Shown: positions 22,215 through 33,496 of the stretch, piece after piece | Numbering within the stretch: position 1 is the first letter of the stretch | Layout: each line of letters begins with the position of its first letter | Source of the DNA: Forficula auricularia | Lineage: Eukaryota > Arthropoda > Insecta > Dermaptera > Forficulidae | Assembly: GCA_024734495.1 (NCBI GenBank) | Contig: JALMQS010000681.1 | Location: 9,870,466-9,934,465 of the forward strand | Direction of reading: 5' to 3' | DNA length: 64,000 nt | Translations under genes and position numbers: made by a program | Notes under the pieces: generated by a model | The model's database searches: none | What the model was told of the DNA's origin: nothing | Seen by the model: only the letters and a program-made list of their open reading frames with translations

Positions 22215-22800
22215 TTTAATTTTTACTTTACCATACAGGATATGGTCAAGTATTGTAATCGTGTATGAAAAAAGTGTTTTTTTTCCTTATTTTTTTCGAA
22301 ATATCTCAAAAACGGCTGAAACTATTTTGATTTAAAAAATTGAGCGAAACCATGGCATTTCGCTCTACAAAAAAGCCATAATAAGTGAACATCGAAAAAT
22401 TTATATTTTTCGAGATAATAAATTGTTTTGTCAAAATGTCTGTTAGTTAGTTAGTCTGTCTGTTAGTTAGTCTGTGCATTACCAAATTTTTGTGGACGAG
22501 CTAGCTCAAAAACTAGTGGGAATATCGAAACCAAATCTCATACGTTGTTTTGGTCCATTGAGATTAAGAGCTGATTAGATTTTGGTGCATATCGACCCAA
22601 AATTAAGGAAGGTGGGGTTAAAAAATAAAAATCTAGGCTATTTGAGCAAACTCAACCAAATTTTGTATACATAATCAGTGGGCCCCCAGGAGTCTAAAAA
22701 TGCAAAAACAAACCCCCTCTCCTACATGATTATAAATAATTTTATTAAATATAAGTGAGGGGCCAGGTTGTATGGTCAAGTGGATGGCCACATCAGAACA
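22215..22800. repeat. Unclassified interspersed repeat, family T, copy 1
   Basis: Begins TTTTTACTTTACCATACAGG and ends near TATGGTCAAGTGGATGGCC; the end partly mirrors the start. Internal strings CTCAAAAACGGCTGAAACTA and AGATTAAGAGCTGATTAGAT are shared with copies at 29.1 and 33.5 kb. No coding capacity. Possibly a non-autonomous DNA element. Confidence 0.6.
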
Positions 22801-23066
22801 CGTCAGTTTGTTTTCAAACCATTTTGTGTTTTGTTTGTTTTTAGCAATAATTGTTTAGTTTAACAAAATTTCCAGGGGTGTTCGTCCCCGACTACACTTT
22901 GTGTACGCCTCTTTAAACCCTTACGTTTATATCATGAAATATTAAGCAAATATTTATTAAGGTGATGTAAAATTTAATTTCGTTAAAGTATCTTGATAAA
23001 AAATATCAACTTCATCATATTAAGTTGTTACGCACTTTAGAATTTAAGTTTTACTTTAGTTTCACT

Positions 23067-23226
23067 CGAGGGGTGACACACACGCGACCTAAAATCGTGT
23101 ACACCTACTTCCACTTCCAGTTTCATTTTCAAGTAGAAGACAATAGATTATCTAATGAATTCTAAAGTAATTCCAAATAATTCCAAAGACGGTGTACACC
23201 TAATTCCAATCGCGGTTCACCCCTCG
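23067..23226. mobile_element. hAT-like MITE, family G, copy 3
   Basis: Ends CGAGGGGTGAC and GGTTCACCCCTCG are flanked by GTTTCACT and GTTTCAAT, an eight-base duplication with one mismatch. It lies 555 bases upstream of the ING start codon. Confidence 0.8.
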
Positions 23227-23780
23227 GTTTCAATCGATGTTATTATAAGATTTTATTAAATTAATTGGGAGGCTTTTGAGAATAGTTATTATAAGATTAA
23301 AAAAAAAACATCTTAGTTTTAAGCAGTAATTATAAGCGTTTCTTTTCAATGAAAAAAAAAATGAAAATTCCCGTTTTTTCCCGAAAAGGCGAAAATTAAC
23401 GCACATGATTAAAATTCCCGAAAGCAGGTAGGAACCCATAAACAGAGAGTATAAATTAATATATATAAAGAGCCCATAAATTGGAAGTTAGGGCTAGTGG
23501 TGACGTCCTGACGTCTACTTAGACAATGCGCTAAATAAATGAGCTTCCTTGTTTGGTCACCAGAGGGCTTTATCAGCTGATTTGAAGTTCTAATTTCTTG
23601 CCATTCAATCTTAAACAAAACATGTCAATATCTTGAATATCTCGTATAAAGAATTTTTCTATTCTAGATATATTATTAAAAATTATTTCAACTGAACACT
23701 TTCTCTCACATGGTATTTTCTATGTAATTATTACAATTTTTAATATAAATTCAGTGCTGTTTATAAAAAATTCTGACCAA

Positions 23781-23928
23781 ATGAATTTAAAAATGCTAAA
23801 TCAAGCAGCAGTTGAAGTTTTATATTCAGCGACTTATGTTGAAAATTATTTAGATTGTATAGAAAATCTACCAGATCAACTCCAACGTCATCTCTCGAAA
23901 CTTCGTGAACTTGACGTATCACACCAAG
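23781..23928 (+). CDS. ING exon 1
   Basis: Encodes residues 1-49 plus one base and ends CCAAG|GTATGG. The helical repeat with [15 protein letters not shown] is the conserved ING N-terminus. Confidence 0.88.
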
Positions 23929-26900
23929 GTATGGTATATTTATTTCATAAGCAATCAAAATCAAAGAGCATCTTTTGCCTGACAAAAAAACCCTGGTCCC
24001 CATCAAGGGACGAATTTATATTATAGAATACATATTCTATGATTTACTGGCTCGGAGTTCTCTTAGTTTATTTTTAAATGAAAATTATATTTTATATCCT
24101 TCAAATCTATAATGGAAATTCGTCTCTTGTCGACTGTCATTTTTTTCTTTATTCTACTACATTATTTATTATATTTTTATTTAAATCACACATGATATAA
24201 AAAAATCATAATTATTTATTTATCACAACAATAAATTAAGCAATCATAAGTTTCCTGTATCCTGAATGCAGGTGATTTTTGTCAAATATTAAATGAAAAT
24301 AATATCCGAATTTATATATTTCTAACTTGAAATAATGAAGTTAAATAAATTTATAATTTTCTCATTAATATATCAAAGAATAATTAACATATTAACGAGA
24401 ATTGTTTTTGATCGCGCTTTTTTTTTCATGAAAATGATGAGAGAAGGAGTTACACCAAAAAGGTGCAATCCCTAAAGGCCTGGGTTGGCCTCTCCATCGT
24501 GAAAAGAAGAAGAAATAATTTTATGGGCTGGGCGGGGTTCGAAGATATCTGTGGATACGGGTCTTAAATACCTGAAGGTTATAAGTCGCGGGAAAGATGG
24601 TGGCAGGGAGCGAGTTCCAGTCTCTGGAGGTCATAGGGATAAAAGACTTGGTGAAAGCGCTTGTTCGACTTTTATCCAATTTGACAGCGAAGGGGTGCTG
24701 AGCGTTTGAAAACCGCGTGTTTCTCGTAAAGAGGGCATTAGGGGGGATAATTGATTTCAGCTCGACTGAACAGACACCATGGCAGTATCTGTAGTACAGG
24801 GAAAGGGCAGAAACGGTTCTTCGGTGAGCTAGGGAGTCGAGTGAATTGGTTAGAGCCGGGTCTCCTATTAGTTTAATTGCTCGCTTCTGAATTGCATCCA
24901 GTGTAGCAAGAGAATGCTTGGAGGCACCGCTCCACAGATGAGAGCCATATTCGAGACAGGGACGAATTTGAGCCTTATACAATATAAGAAGTTGACTGGA
25001 AGTATAACAGCGTCTAGGCCTAAATAGGAGACCAGGCTTGTGCGCTGCAGCTTTAGCAGTGGTTGAGATATGGTCATTCCATGAAAGGTCAGACCCTAGA
25101 GTTACGCCTAGCATTGAAATTTTATCCCTGAATTCTAGTGAGTTTGAGTCGAATGATATGTTTGGGAGGTTTCTGTCGACGCGCCTAGAAATAAGGCAAC
25201 ACTGATTGAAGCATTGAAGTTAACTAAGTTTTGGGATCCCCAGTTTTTAAGTTTGCATAAGTCTAAATTAATTGAGGAGGCAATGTCTGCACGGTTTTTA
25301 TGCGATGTAGGGGCGTTATGTAGGGTGCTGTCATCTGCGTAACAATGTACCGGATTGGAGGGCAAGTTTAGAAGGTCGTTGATATAGATAAGAAAAAGAG
25401 TAGGGGAGATAACTGATCCCTGAGGAACTCCAGCGTTGGTGTGGAAAGGGGAAGATGATATTCCATCGATGACAACCTTAATATTAATACTACGGTCTGA
25501 AAGAAAACTTTCGAGCAACTTACAGAGTTTCGGTGCAAGGCCGGCGGGGGTCAATTTGGCAAGAAGATTTTTGTGCCAGACCATATCGAAGGCTTTTGAA
25601 ATGTCTAAAGCTACCGCGAGGGTCTCATTCCCGGCCTCCAGGGTTTTGTTCGGTCACCCGATTCTGCTGGGATGTCACTGGTGGACCGGGATTGCCTGAG
25701 CCGTATTTACTATCGTGGATAAGTTTATTTGACTCTAAGTGTCGTAGAACTTGCTCGTTGTTAATTTTCCATGATTTTGGAAAAGACAGAAGTGATTGCT
25801 ATGGGTCGATAGTTTTACATGTTTGGAAGAATCGCCTTTTTCTTAATTGATTGGATTCTGGCTAGTTTCCAGGTCTCCGGAAATATTCCGGAATTATAGA
25901 GAGAGATTCAGTGCCTGTCATCTGATTGGCCATCCCAGTCACTCCATTTACCATCTACCTTGGTTAGTGGTATAAAGCATTTACTTTGCGACATGCAACC
26001 GGCCCTAAGTGTCGTAGAACTTGCTCGTTGATGGCCTTTTCCATGATTTTGGATAAGACAGAAGTGATTGCTATGGGTCGATAGTTTTTTATGTTGGAAG
26101 AATCGCCTTTTTTCTTAATTGGTTGGATTCTGGCTAGTTTCCAGGTCTCCGGAAATATTCCGGAATTATAGGAGAGATTATATAATTTGGATAGTATAGG
26201 AGCAAGTTCAGGGGCGCATTTTTTAATGAGAATGGCAGGGAAAAACAGAGTTTTTAAACAGAGACTACTGCTGGTTGAGGCTATTGGAGTCTGCTGAGTC
26301 TTAAGTCTGGACCAAGAATCCATTTGATGATCCATATCAGTGTTTGATATAAAAAGCGTCATGCGGGCTAATCGCGAAATGATGCTGGATTATAGCTAAA
26401 TGGATCACATCTTTTTCATTCTCTCTTGCTCCAGACTTAAGACACAGCAGACTCCAATAGCCTCAACCAGCAGTAGACTCGCGATATATATCCTGTTTAA
26501 AAAGCGCGATCAAAAACAATTCTCGTTAATATTTTAATTATTCTTTGATATATTAATGAGAAAATAAATAAATTAAGCAATAATATTACAATGTTTCGAT
26601 TGGATTCATGTGAGATCCTTTTCAAGTGATGTTTGTTTTTATTAACGAAATTTTAATTTTCTTTTAGCATATTTAAAAGAAATAGAACATATTGAAGAAT
26701 CAGTGAAAAAAGATTCAGATCCATCTATTACTCGTAAAATAATTTCAAGATTTCAACATGTTTTAATTAGATCACAAGAGATAGGTGATGAAAAATTACA
26801 AATCGTTCAACAAATTCAAGATTTAATTGAAAATAAAACAAGAAATCTTGATGTGGATTTCCGCAATTTGGGTAATTATATTAATATTAATTTTTATGTA

Positions 26901-29900
26901 ATCTTCTTGTTGGTTTGCAATTCAATTTTAATTTGTAAGTTTATTTTGCAAACTCGAAGCTAGATGTTATCTTTGAGTTTTTTCATAACAAATAAATTAT
27001 CTATTTTTATATTCTTCATTTTCAATAAAAAACGATTTTCTTACGCAAATGTTACGCCAAACTAAGCCATCTTCAGCGCTTTATAAAAAAAAAAAAGATT
27101 CAAATAATAAAATTAAATACAATAGTGTTACCTCAGAGTCTTCTCTCAACAACCTGTATTTTATTGTAACATTAGAGGAGGTTTTATTTAGCTATCAGAC
27201 TAATAGGAGATCCAGCATTTACTAGCGCCCTTGACTCCCTGGTCAATCGTTGAGACGTCTCGTCCTTTCCCTTTTTATAGATACCTCCATGACATTTGTT
27301 CTGACAAGATAAAATCAATAGTCTCCCCCCTAAAGCTTTATTTTCGCGAAATACACGATTTTCTAATATCTTCGCTGTTATATCAAAATGTCGTATGTAA
27401 AAATCTACACTTTTCAGTAGCTCTGTTTTCATTATGTATTAACCCTAATACTTGATACCTCTGGCGTTTTGTTTTTAATCTGTAACTTGAGTTCTATCAC
27501 CTGACAATCATAGAGTAATATAGAGTGGAAGCCTACCGAATATCGAAAAGCGCTCTCTAGCGGCTCGGAGAACATTATTCTTAGTCCTTAAGAGCTATTC
27601 AAAGATCATAGTCATAGGACATTCAAAACCTTTGTCATAGATCAAAGATTCATACAGGCTTTGTGCTATAAGTTCATTTAGAAAATTTTCCAACGTTCAA
27701 ATTTATAGATTAAAATATAATTAAATATGCCTAGTTCTCTTCAATTTTTTTTGTGAATGGTTGCTTTCGCGACATAAAATCAGATAAAGAACATACTTTT
27801 TTTAAACGACCTAAAAATCCTGAAATGTAAGTACCCTATATAAAATTAACTAGTAATTTATTTCTTTGATTTTTATATGTTAATTCTTTAATAATTTAAT
27901 TATAGAGCTAAAGAGAGCGGTTCCCGCCATTTTATTGCTCATTCCGAACCACCAGAGAGCTCTGTAACTCGTATACGCTAAAATACATTGGGTCCTCATG
28001 GAGCCTTCCACTCTATATTACTCTATGCTGATAACACTACAATTTGAGAACAGATATAACTAACAAAGACAAGTGTTTTTCTTCTATAAAATTTTTTTGG
28101 TAATTTTGACATACGACATTTTGACATAACAGTGACGATATTCAACATTCATTCCCGATTAAATTAGATACTAACCGAACATTGGGCAATTCGTTTATCG
28201 CTATAACTTCTAGAGGTTGGAATTCTCTTCCCGCATCGTCTTTCTGACAACATACCATAGGCACTTCAGTCTTTCAAAATCCACGGGTATCTTCAACTCT
28301 GACTCATTCCCTGAAATATCTATACCGAAATAATTTCGAAAAGCCCTAAAGTATAATGTTTCGTTCAAATTGGACAAAGTGGATAAAATTTAAATTTTTC
28401 TTCCCTTTTCTTTCAATTAATCTATTTTCAAAATTTAAAATTTTTCTCCTGTTTTCTTCAACTCCTTCAAATTGCAACTGAGATCATTACCGCCCACTTG
28501 AATTGTTCCATCGGCCACTTTGGCAAACGCTGCCCTAGAAGCACTAGTTTAGGACGAACAAAAACATACCCATAAGATTAATGTTTGTTTATTTGTTTTA
28601 TAATATTCTCCTTAACTAACGCCCCAAGAGGTTGCCAATATTACATGTAATTATTAATTCTTTATATCTCCAAGACATATAGAATTGTCTTTCGTGATTT
28701 TCACCAATCTTATTTTTACACCAACTTTAGTCTAAAGCTCTAAAGACACATGTATTTAATTATTTATTTTATCTGTACTGAAAGCCATGTATCTGTTTAT
28801 ATTTTCTTAATAAAACGCAGAACGCCGCCGATACGTTCGAATTAGAATATCGTTTATTATAGAAAATAAGAAATAAAATATAAACAATTTGTTATGTGGT
28901 ATATAAAGAAATAAATTTGATTCTTATATTAAAAAAATCAGCCTAATTGTTTATTATTTAACTCATTGGAGGAGGGGTGGTTACGCCTATGCCCCTCTCG
29001 AGTCATTTTTCAGTTATGTTTACCCATGTTCTTAATATCATCTTCTCAAAAAAGCGTTTTTTGAAGGTTTATCCAAACCAAATAACAACATATGAACAAA
29101 AAAATCTAATTTTTTTTTTACTTTACCATACAGGATATGGTCAAGTATTGTAATCCTCCATGAAAAAAGTGTTTTTTTTGTTTCGTTTTTTTAAATATCT
29201 CAAAAACGGCTGAAACTATTTTGATTAAAAAAATTGAGCGAACCCATGGCATTTCAGTCTACAAAAAAGTCCTAATAAGTGAACATCGAAAAAATTATAT
29301 TTTACGCGATATTAATTTTTTTGTCAAAATTGCTGTTAGTACCTTAGTCTTGTTAGTCTGTGCGTTACCAAATTTGTGTGGAAGAGCTAGCTCAAAAACT
29401 ACTGTTAATATCAAAACCAAATTTCACATGTTGTTTTGGTGCATTGAGATTAAGAGCTGATTAGATTTTGGTGCATATCGACCCAAAATTTAGGGTGGCG
29501 GGTTGACACCCTCCTAAATAATTATAAATAATTTTATTAAATATTAAATATAAGAGTCATGGTGTATGGTAAAGTCATGTGGATGTCCACATCTGTTTAT
29601 TTTAATGTAACTTTACGTGTTCATCCATTAAGCTCTTCAATTATCTTTATGTGTTTTATCATTATTATTATTTATTTCTTATTTTTCTAGATTTTGGGAA
29701 AGACCAAGAAAATACGGAGCCTAATCGAGATGTCCAACACAATAATTCAATGGGAAGTTACGGCTCCGGCTCTGTGAATTCCGGAGGTGAAAGACAATCG
29801 AAGCGAGCTCGAAGAACACGAAATGAGAATGTCCCTAGCATAGAGGCAACCGGCTCAGGTGAAATTCTCGCCACTCCTGAACCAATTATGACTCGTGGTG

Positions 29901-30376
29901 GAAGTAATGCTGCTAGTGCTAATAAAAAAGGCACTACATCAAGTGGCGTGAGCGGAAATACTAACGTAGGAGCTACTTCAGGAGGAAATACTGGCACCGG
30001 AGGCAACACAGGCAAGAAGAAAAAACGAAAATCACGACAGGCAGCTCAGCAAGCTGCCCAACAACAACAACAGGCGGCAGCCGCCCAACAACAACGGGAT
30101 GATTCACCACAACGTGATGATGATCCTGGACTGGATCCAGATGAGCCCACTTATTGCCTCTGTGATCAGATTTCATATGGCGAAATGATCCTTTGCGATA
30201 ATGATCTATGTCCGATAGAGTGGTTCCATTTCCAATGTGTTGCTCTTGCCACTAAACCTAAAGGAAAATGGTTTTGTCCTAAATGTCGTGGAGATCGTCC
30301 AAATGTGATGAAACCAAAGGCACAATTTCTTAAGGAACTTGAGCGATATAACAAAGAAAAAGAAGAAAAATCATAA
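23781..30376 (+). CDS. ING1/ING2-type inhibitor of growth protein, complete three-exon gene
   Basis: Joined exons 23781-23928, 26668-26871 and 29691-30376 give 345 residues with consistent GT-AG phases. Residues 1-117 form the ING helical domain ([40 protein letters not shown]), which in relatives binds SIN3/HDAC or HAT complexes. Residues about 118-265 are a low-complexity linker with KKKKRK, a likely nuclear signal, and short Gln runs. A PHD finger follows with C273, C275, C286, C291, H297, C300, C313 and C316. Tyr280 and Trp295 sit at the aromatic-cage positions that read H3K4me3 in ING proteins. The tail is basic and acidic ([14 protein letters not shown]), as in ING1/2 rather than ING4/5. 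The protein is longer than human ING1/2 because of the linker. The start at 23781 is chosen over an in-frame ATG at 23793; either is possible. Introns are filled with LINE and MITE sequence. Confidence 0.9.
24521..26362 (-). pseudogene. LINE ORF2 reverse transcriptase, broken
   Basis: Three frame-separated pieces run 26362 to 24521. The first (26362-25964) holds the early RT block IPETWK-like [18 protein letters not shown] and [17 protein letters not shown]. The middle (25584-25135) has [20 protein letters not shown] and the catalytic [10 protein letters not shown]. The last (25114-24521) is the C-terminal domain with [16 protein letters not shown] and [17 protein letters not shown]. The endonuclease is missing. 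Between pieces one and two lies a tandem duplication of about 160 bp with MITE sequence between the copies, so the element is dead. It would reverse-transcribe its own RNA at a nicked target if intact. Confidence 0.85.
25736..26179. repeat. Duplicated LINE segment flanking a MITE fragment
   Basis: 25736-25896 and 26006-26179 are near-identical LINE sequence, both starting TAAGTGTCGTAGAACTTGCT. Between them (about 25908-26005) is a truncated Harbinger-like MITE ending ATGCAACCGGCCC. Copy 1 is collinear with the LINE downstream; copy 2 is collinear upstream. Confidence 0.75.
26668..26871 (+). CDS. ING exon 2
   Basis: Acceptor TTTTCTTTTAG|CATAT, donor TTGG|GTAATT, 204 bases, phase 1 on both sides. 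It completes the ING helical domain ([18 protein letters not shown]). Confidence 0.88.
27375..28132. mobile_element. TIR element inside the LINE fragment
   Basis: Ends CTGTTATATCAAAATGTCGT and, inverted, ACGACATTTTGACATAACAG differ at one base. No clear target duplication and no transposase. A second inverted pair sits inside at 27509 and 28027. Confidence 0.65.
27509..28027. mobile_element. Nested TIR element with perfect 23-bp ends
   Basis: CATAGAGTAATATAGAGTGG plus three more bases at 27509-27531 is exactly inverted at 28005-28027. It contains AT-rich non-coding DNA and lies wholly within the 27375-28132 element. It could be a separate insertion or part of a longer compound inverted end. 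Confidence 0.65.
28311..29106. other. ING intron 2, no further feature recognised
   Basis: AT-rich intron sequence without a coding or repeat signal that I can name. Confidence 0.3.
29107..29615. repeat. Unclassified interspersed repeat, family T, copy 2
   Basis: Begins TTTACTTTACCATACAGGAT and ends at TATGGTAAAGTCATGTGGATG. It shares the internal CTCAAAAACGGCTGAAACTA string. It ends about 75 bases before ING exon 3. Confidence 0.6.
29691..30376 (+). CDS. ING exon 3 (linker and PHD finger)
   Basis: Acceptor ATTTTTCTAG|ATTTTG, ending at TAA. Encodes the Gly/Ser/Thr-rich and Gln-rich linker, the KKKKRK signal, the PHD finger and the charged tail. Confidence 0.9.
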
Positions 30377-30865
30377 GTCCAATCCAATAGATATTTTTTA
30401 TTTTTTTATATAAAAAATGAATCAAAACATCTATTTAAATGTCGACAAAATTGAAAGCAAAATGATAGTGGGTATCATATCATATGAAAATTTTTACTAT
30501 GCATTTTTTTTATTAGTAAGTATATAAGATTTTTAATAGAAGTAATAAATAATAAATTAATATATTTTTTAAAACAAATTAAACAAACTAAAATAAGAAA
30601 TAATTATTAAAAATTGTTGTAAATTTTAGACAAATCAAAAAACAATTAGAAGATTGAATGTATTTATTTAAAATCAAATACAAGATTCAATATTTGATAC
30701 AATCATAACACTGGCTTGTGGCGACCTGACTACCGTCGTGTTTGGCATCAGATTCGTTAAATCCCAACCAAGCCGACATAATTGTGCCCAACTCACCACA
30801 TTGCTTGAATCAACCTTCAATTTTAAAAATGATTTGCCTGTTTCTAATAATTAACTTTTTTTATA
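30377..30865 (+). other. ING 3' UTR and downstream DNA
   Basis: AATAAATAATAAAT at about 30544-30557 offers polyadenylation signals. Nothing else is recognised before the pogo-like element at 30866. Confidence 0.4.
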
Positions 30866-31132
30866 CAGTAAACTCCCGATTATCCGGGCTAATGGTGGGG
30901 AGAGGCGGCACGGATGATCCGAACTATATTATTTATTTCTAAAATACAACATATTATATATTATATCTTAGGCAGATAATTATTTTAACATATTTTACGG
31001 TAATTATTATTAAGAAAATCTGTGATTTTGGTTTTAATGATTTTTTAATATCAGTTCGAATTTTTCTAAGAGCTATTATGTCGTTATACTGGAATTCCTC
31101 TTCACGTACAATCCGCAACCGGAAGTTTACTG
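30866..31132. mobile_element. pogo/Tigger-like MITE, TA target duplication
   Basis: Ends CAGTAAACTCCCGATTATCC and, inverted, CCGGAAGTTTACTG are flanked by TA on both sides. The end sequence with GATTATCCGGGCTAAT is typical of pogo-type elements. 267 bp, non-coding. Confidence 0.7.
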
Positions 31133-31257
31133 TATATTAAAATCCCTTAATATCCTTCACCTTGAATATTATGTCGTTGGTCTATGGCAACATATTTTGG
31201 GCATCTTTGTTACTTTTCACACACCTCACTTTAAGCCGAACACTGTCCATATTTCAT

Positions 31258-31540
31258 CATCATCATTGAGTACTTACAAGAAGAACCTTGTGGAAGAGAA
31301 GAGGTCAGATGATGGGGCACACACTTAGACATGGGGGACTGCTTAGGGATATCTTGGAGGGGGAGGGGGGAAAGAAAAGGGGAAGGCCCAGATTAGAATA
31401 TTTCAACCAAATAAATGGGGATATGGGATGCCAGACATTTAGAGAGGTCAAACAGCTGGCAGGGGACAGAGTCGACTGGAGACGGGTAGTTGCGTCAAAC
31501 CAGTCTTAGGACTGTATACTCAATGATGATGAGACTTCTA
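31258..31540 (+). mobile_element. LINE 3' end fragment (GRPRLEY-type C-terminus)
   Basis: ORF 31288-31509 encodes MMGHTLRHGGLLRDILEGEG, KKRGRPRLEYFNQINGDMGC and WRRVVASNQS. This is the familiar C-terminus of a LINE endonuclease/reverse transcriptase. It ends in an ATGATGATGAG-type microsatellite. A shorter copy of the same tail is at about 22020-22085. Strongly 5'-truncated. Confidence 0.75.
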
Positions 31541-32101
31541 TTTACCCCCAAGTTCAATAAATATTTATTCTTTGACCTGCTTAAAGTACAAGTCCTCAAA
31601 CATCAATACAGTTTAAATAGAACAAATTAACAAAAATCAATACAAATTAATTACAACTTACACTTATTCAAAGAAGTTTCTATTATCATTAAATCAGTAT
31701 TAATTAATTTTTTCTCAGTGATTTATCTTTATAGGAATAACAAAAATATACCATATAATCTTTTCAGCTAATTCACTAAATTACATGAATAACGTAAATT
31801 CTTTAACTTCGTCATATATTTTTCATTCATTTATCTTTTATTTCCTTGAAAAAATCAAACCGCATTCACATTACTTTTCGGTAGAAATAATTGCTCGAAT
31901 TTTTGCTGAATTGCAGACAAAGTATTTTTTCCTCTTTGAATCAAATATATCTTTGAAACTATTACCACCAATGAGTAGATACATGGATATCTTACTTAGA
32001 TCCTTTTTATTTCCTTAATTATCCAGCACATACTTTTCAATCTTTTTTCTTTATCTCTTCAAATTTACAGTTCTTCAGTAACAAAAATAGGTTTAAATTT
32101 T

Positions 32102-32166
32102 ATTATAATAGGTTGGAGTTCGTAGTGTTTCACTGTGAAACATCACCAACTCCAACCTATTATAAT
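32102..32166. repeat. 65-bp two-part palindrome
   Basis: 19-bp arms (ATTATAATAGGTTGGAGTT) surround a second palindrome, GTGTTTCACTGTGAAACATCAC. The same AGGTTGGAGT palindrome occurs at 57.67 kb, next to the TTTCACTATAAA..ACACCGCGTTCCCTAA string. It probably marks one dispersed repeat family. Confidence 0.6.
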
Positions 32167-32461
32167 TTAAAAAATTTTCACTATAAAACCACACCGCGTT
32201 CCCTAAGTTTTATTAAATTTTATTTCTAAATTTCCTAAATACATCATGACAGGAAAATTTTCACTTTAATTTAAAATAGAGTATTAGTTTATCCGTTGCC
32301 ACTAGCCATTATCCAATTTAGGACAAATCTAACAACAATTACAAGATTGAATGTGTTTATTTAGAATCAAAAACAAAAATCAATATTTTATATGTCAAGG
32401 CATATTAAAATTATATACAATCATAACAAATCTTAATTTTAACAACAAAAATAATCTTTAT

Positions 32462-32913
32462 CAGCGCCGTAACTAGGCAGGTGCAACAGGTGCACCCACA
32501 CAGGGCCCAGAGATCTAAGGGGCCCTAAAACGAAATTGTTAATTGAATTTTCTTTGCTATCAATTGCTTCGTGTGAGAGAAGTTTTAGCAAGTTAAAATT
32601 AATTAAAAACTATTTAAGATCTACTATTGGACAAGATAGATTATCCAATCTTGCCATAATATCTATAGAGTATAACATCGCAAAGGATATTAATTATGAC
32701 GATCTAATTAATGACTTTGCTCAAATGAAAGCTAGAAGAGTACAATTAAATGAAAATTAAATATTCTTATAATATAAATAATGTAACATATTTTTGTGTA
32801 CAATAAATTTTTTATATGATATCTATTTGAACTATAATTACTTTTTCCCAAAAATTTAGGGGCCCTAAAAAAATTTGTTGCACGGGGCCCTAAAAAAGCT
32901 AGTTACGGCGCTG
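32462..32913 (+). mobile_element. hAT element remnant with exact ends
   Basis: Perfect 15-bp ends CAGCGCCGTAACTAG are flanked by ATCTTTAT exactly on both sides (32454-32461 and 32914-32921). 452 bp, so mostly deleted but still with transposase coding. Confidence 0.9.
32536..32760 (+). pseudogene. hAT transposase C-terminal dimerisation domain fragment
   Basis: Encodes IASCERSFSKLKLIKNYLRS, TIGQDRLSNLAIISIEYNIA and a charged tail, the hAT C-terminal (hATC) signature found in ZMYM/TTF-type transposases. The zinc finger and DDE core are deleted. The frame is open to its natural stop. Confidence 0.8.
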
Positions 32914-33310
32914 ATCTTTATTATAATTTTAATCTTTGTAAATAAAATACTTCTCTGATAGGCAAGAATTTACTATCTAACTACTCTATATTCTTGTTTT
33001 TTTTTATTTTTTTTATTTTGACAAAATTCATACTGAATTTTCATTTGTATTATATTTTTTTATAAAAAATCTTTTATTTATAACATATTTTTTCTAAGAT
33101 TCATCTAAATAAATAATGATAATTGATTAAAATTACTCTATTTATTTATTTAATGTGACTAAATAAACCCTTTAATTTATAAAATTTAAAAACATTTTTT
33201 TGTTTTTATGAAAAATTTATATGTTTAGTTAACAAATTATAATAATTTTAATAATTCTCAAAGGATGTATTATTTTCCATTAATTTCACTGATTGAATAT
33301 TAGATATAAT

Positions 33311-33476
33311 CGAAGGGTGAACCGCGACATAAAATCGGGTACACCTACTTCCACTTCCAATTTCATTTCCAAGTGGAAGACAAATGATGACAATAGATTA
33401 TCTAATGAATTCCAAAGTAATTCCAAATAATTCCAACTACGGTGTACACCTAATTCCAACCGCGGTTCACTCATCG
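33311..33476. mobile_element. hAT-like MITE, family G, copy 4
   Basis: Ends CGAAGGGTGAACCGCG and CGCGGTTCACTCATCG are flanked by GATATAAT exactly (33303-33310 and 33477-33484). Confidence 0.8.
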
Positions 33477-33496
33477 GATATAATCATATGCAATAT

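Larger units (their letters stand above)
24440..26395 (-). mobile_element. Jockey/CR1-like LINE in ING intron 1, minus strand
   Basis: Same family as the plus-strand LINE at 15137-16187 and antisense to ING. The 3' UTR with AGGTGCAATCC and GGTGTAACTCC lies at about 24440-24520. The upstream end is followed by an inverted scrap of its own sequence at 26425-26500, matching 26250-26315 reversed, which looks like 5' inversion during insertion. Confidence 0.8.
24356..26566. repeat. Inverted arms enclosing a LINE in ING intron 1
   Basis: About 60 bp at 24356-24418 (ATTTTCTCATTAATATATCA ... GATCGCGC) is repeated inverted at 26501-26566. A short element at about 43225-43424 has similar arms around only a LINE scrap. 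The arms may be a foldback element that captured or was entered by LINE sequence. Confidence 0.6.
27186..28310 (+). pseudogene. LINE C-terminal fragment split by a DNA element
   Basis: 27186-27374 matches the LINE C-terminal region ([21 protein letters not shown]-like, [11 protein letters not shown]). 28138-28310 continues it ([16 protein letters not shown], [11 protein letters not shown]). The join is interrupted by the TIR element 27375-28132. Frames are broken. Confidence 0.65.
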
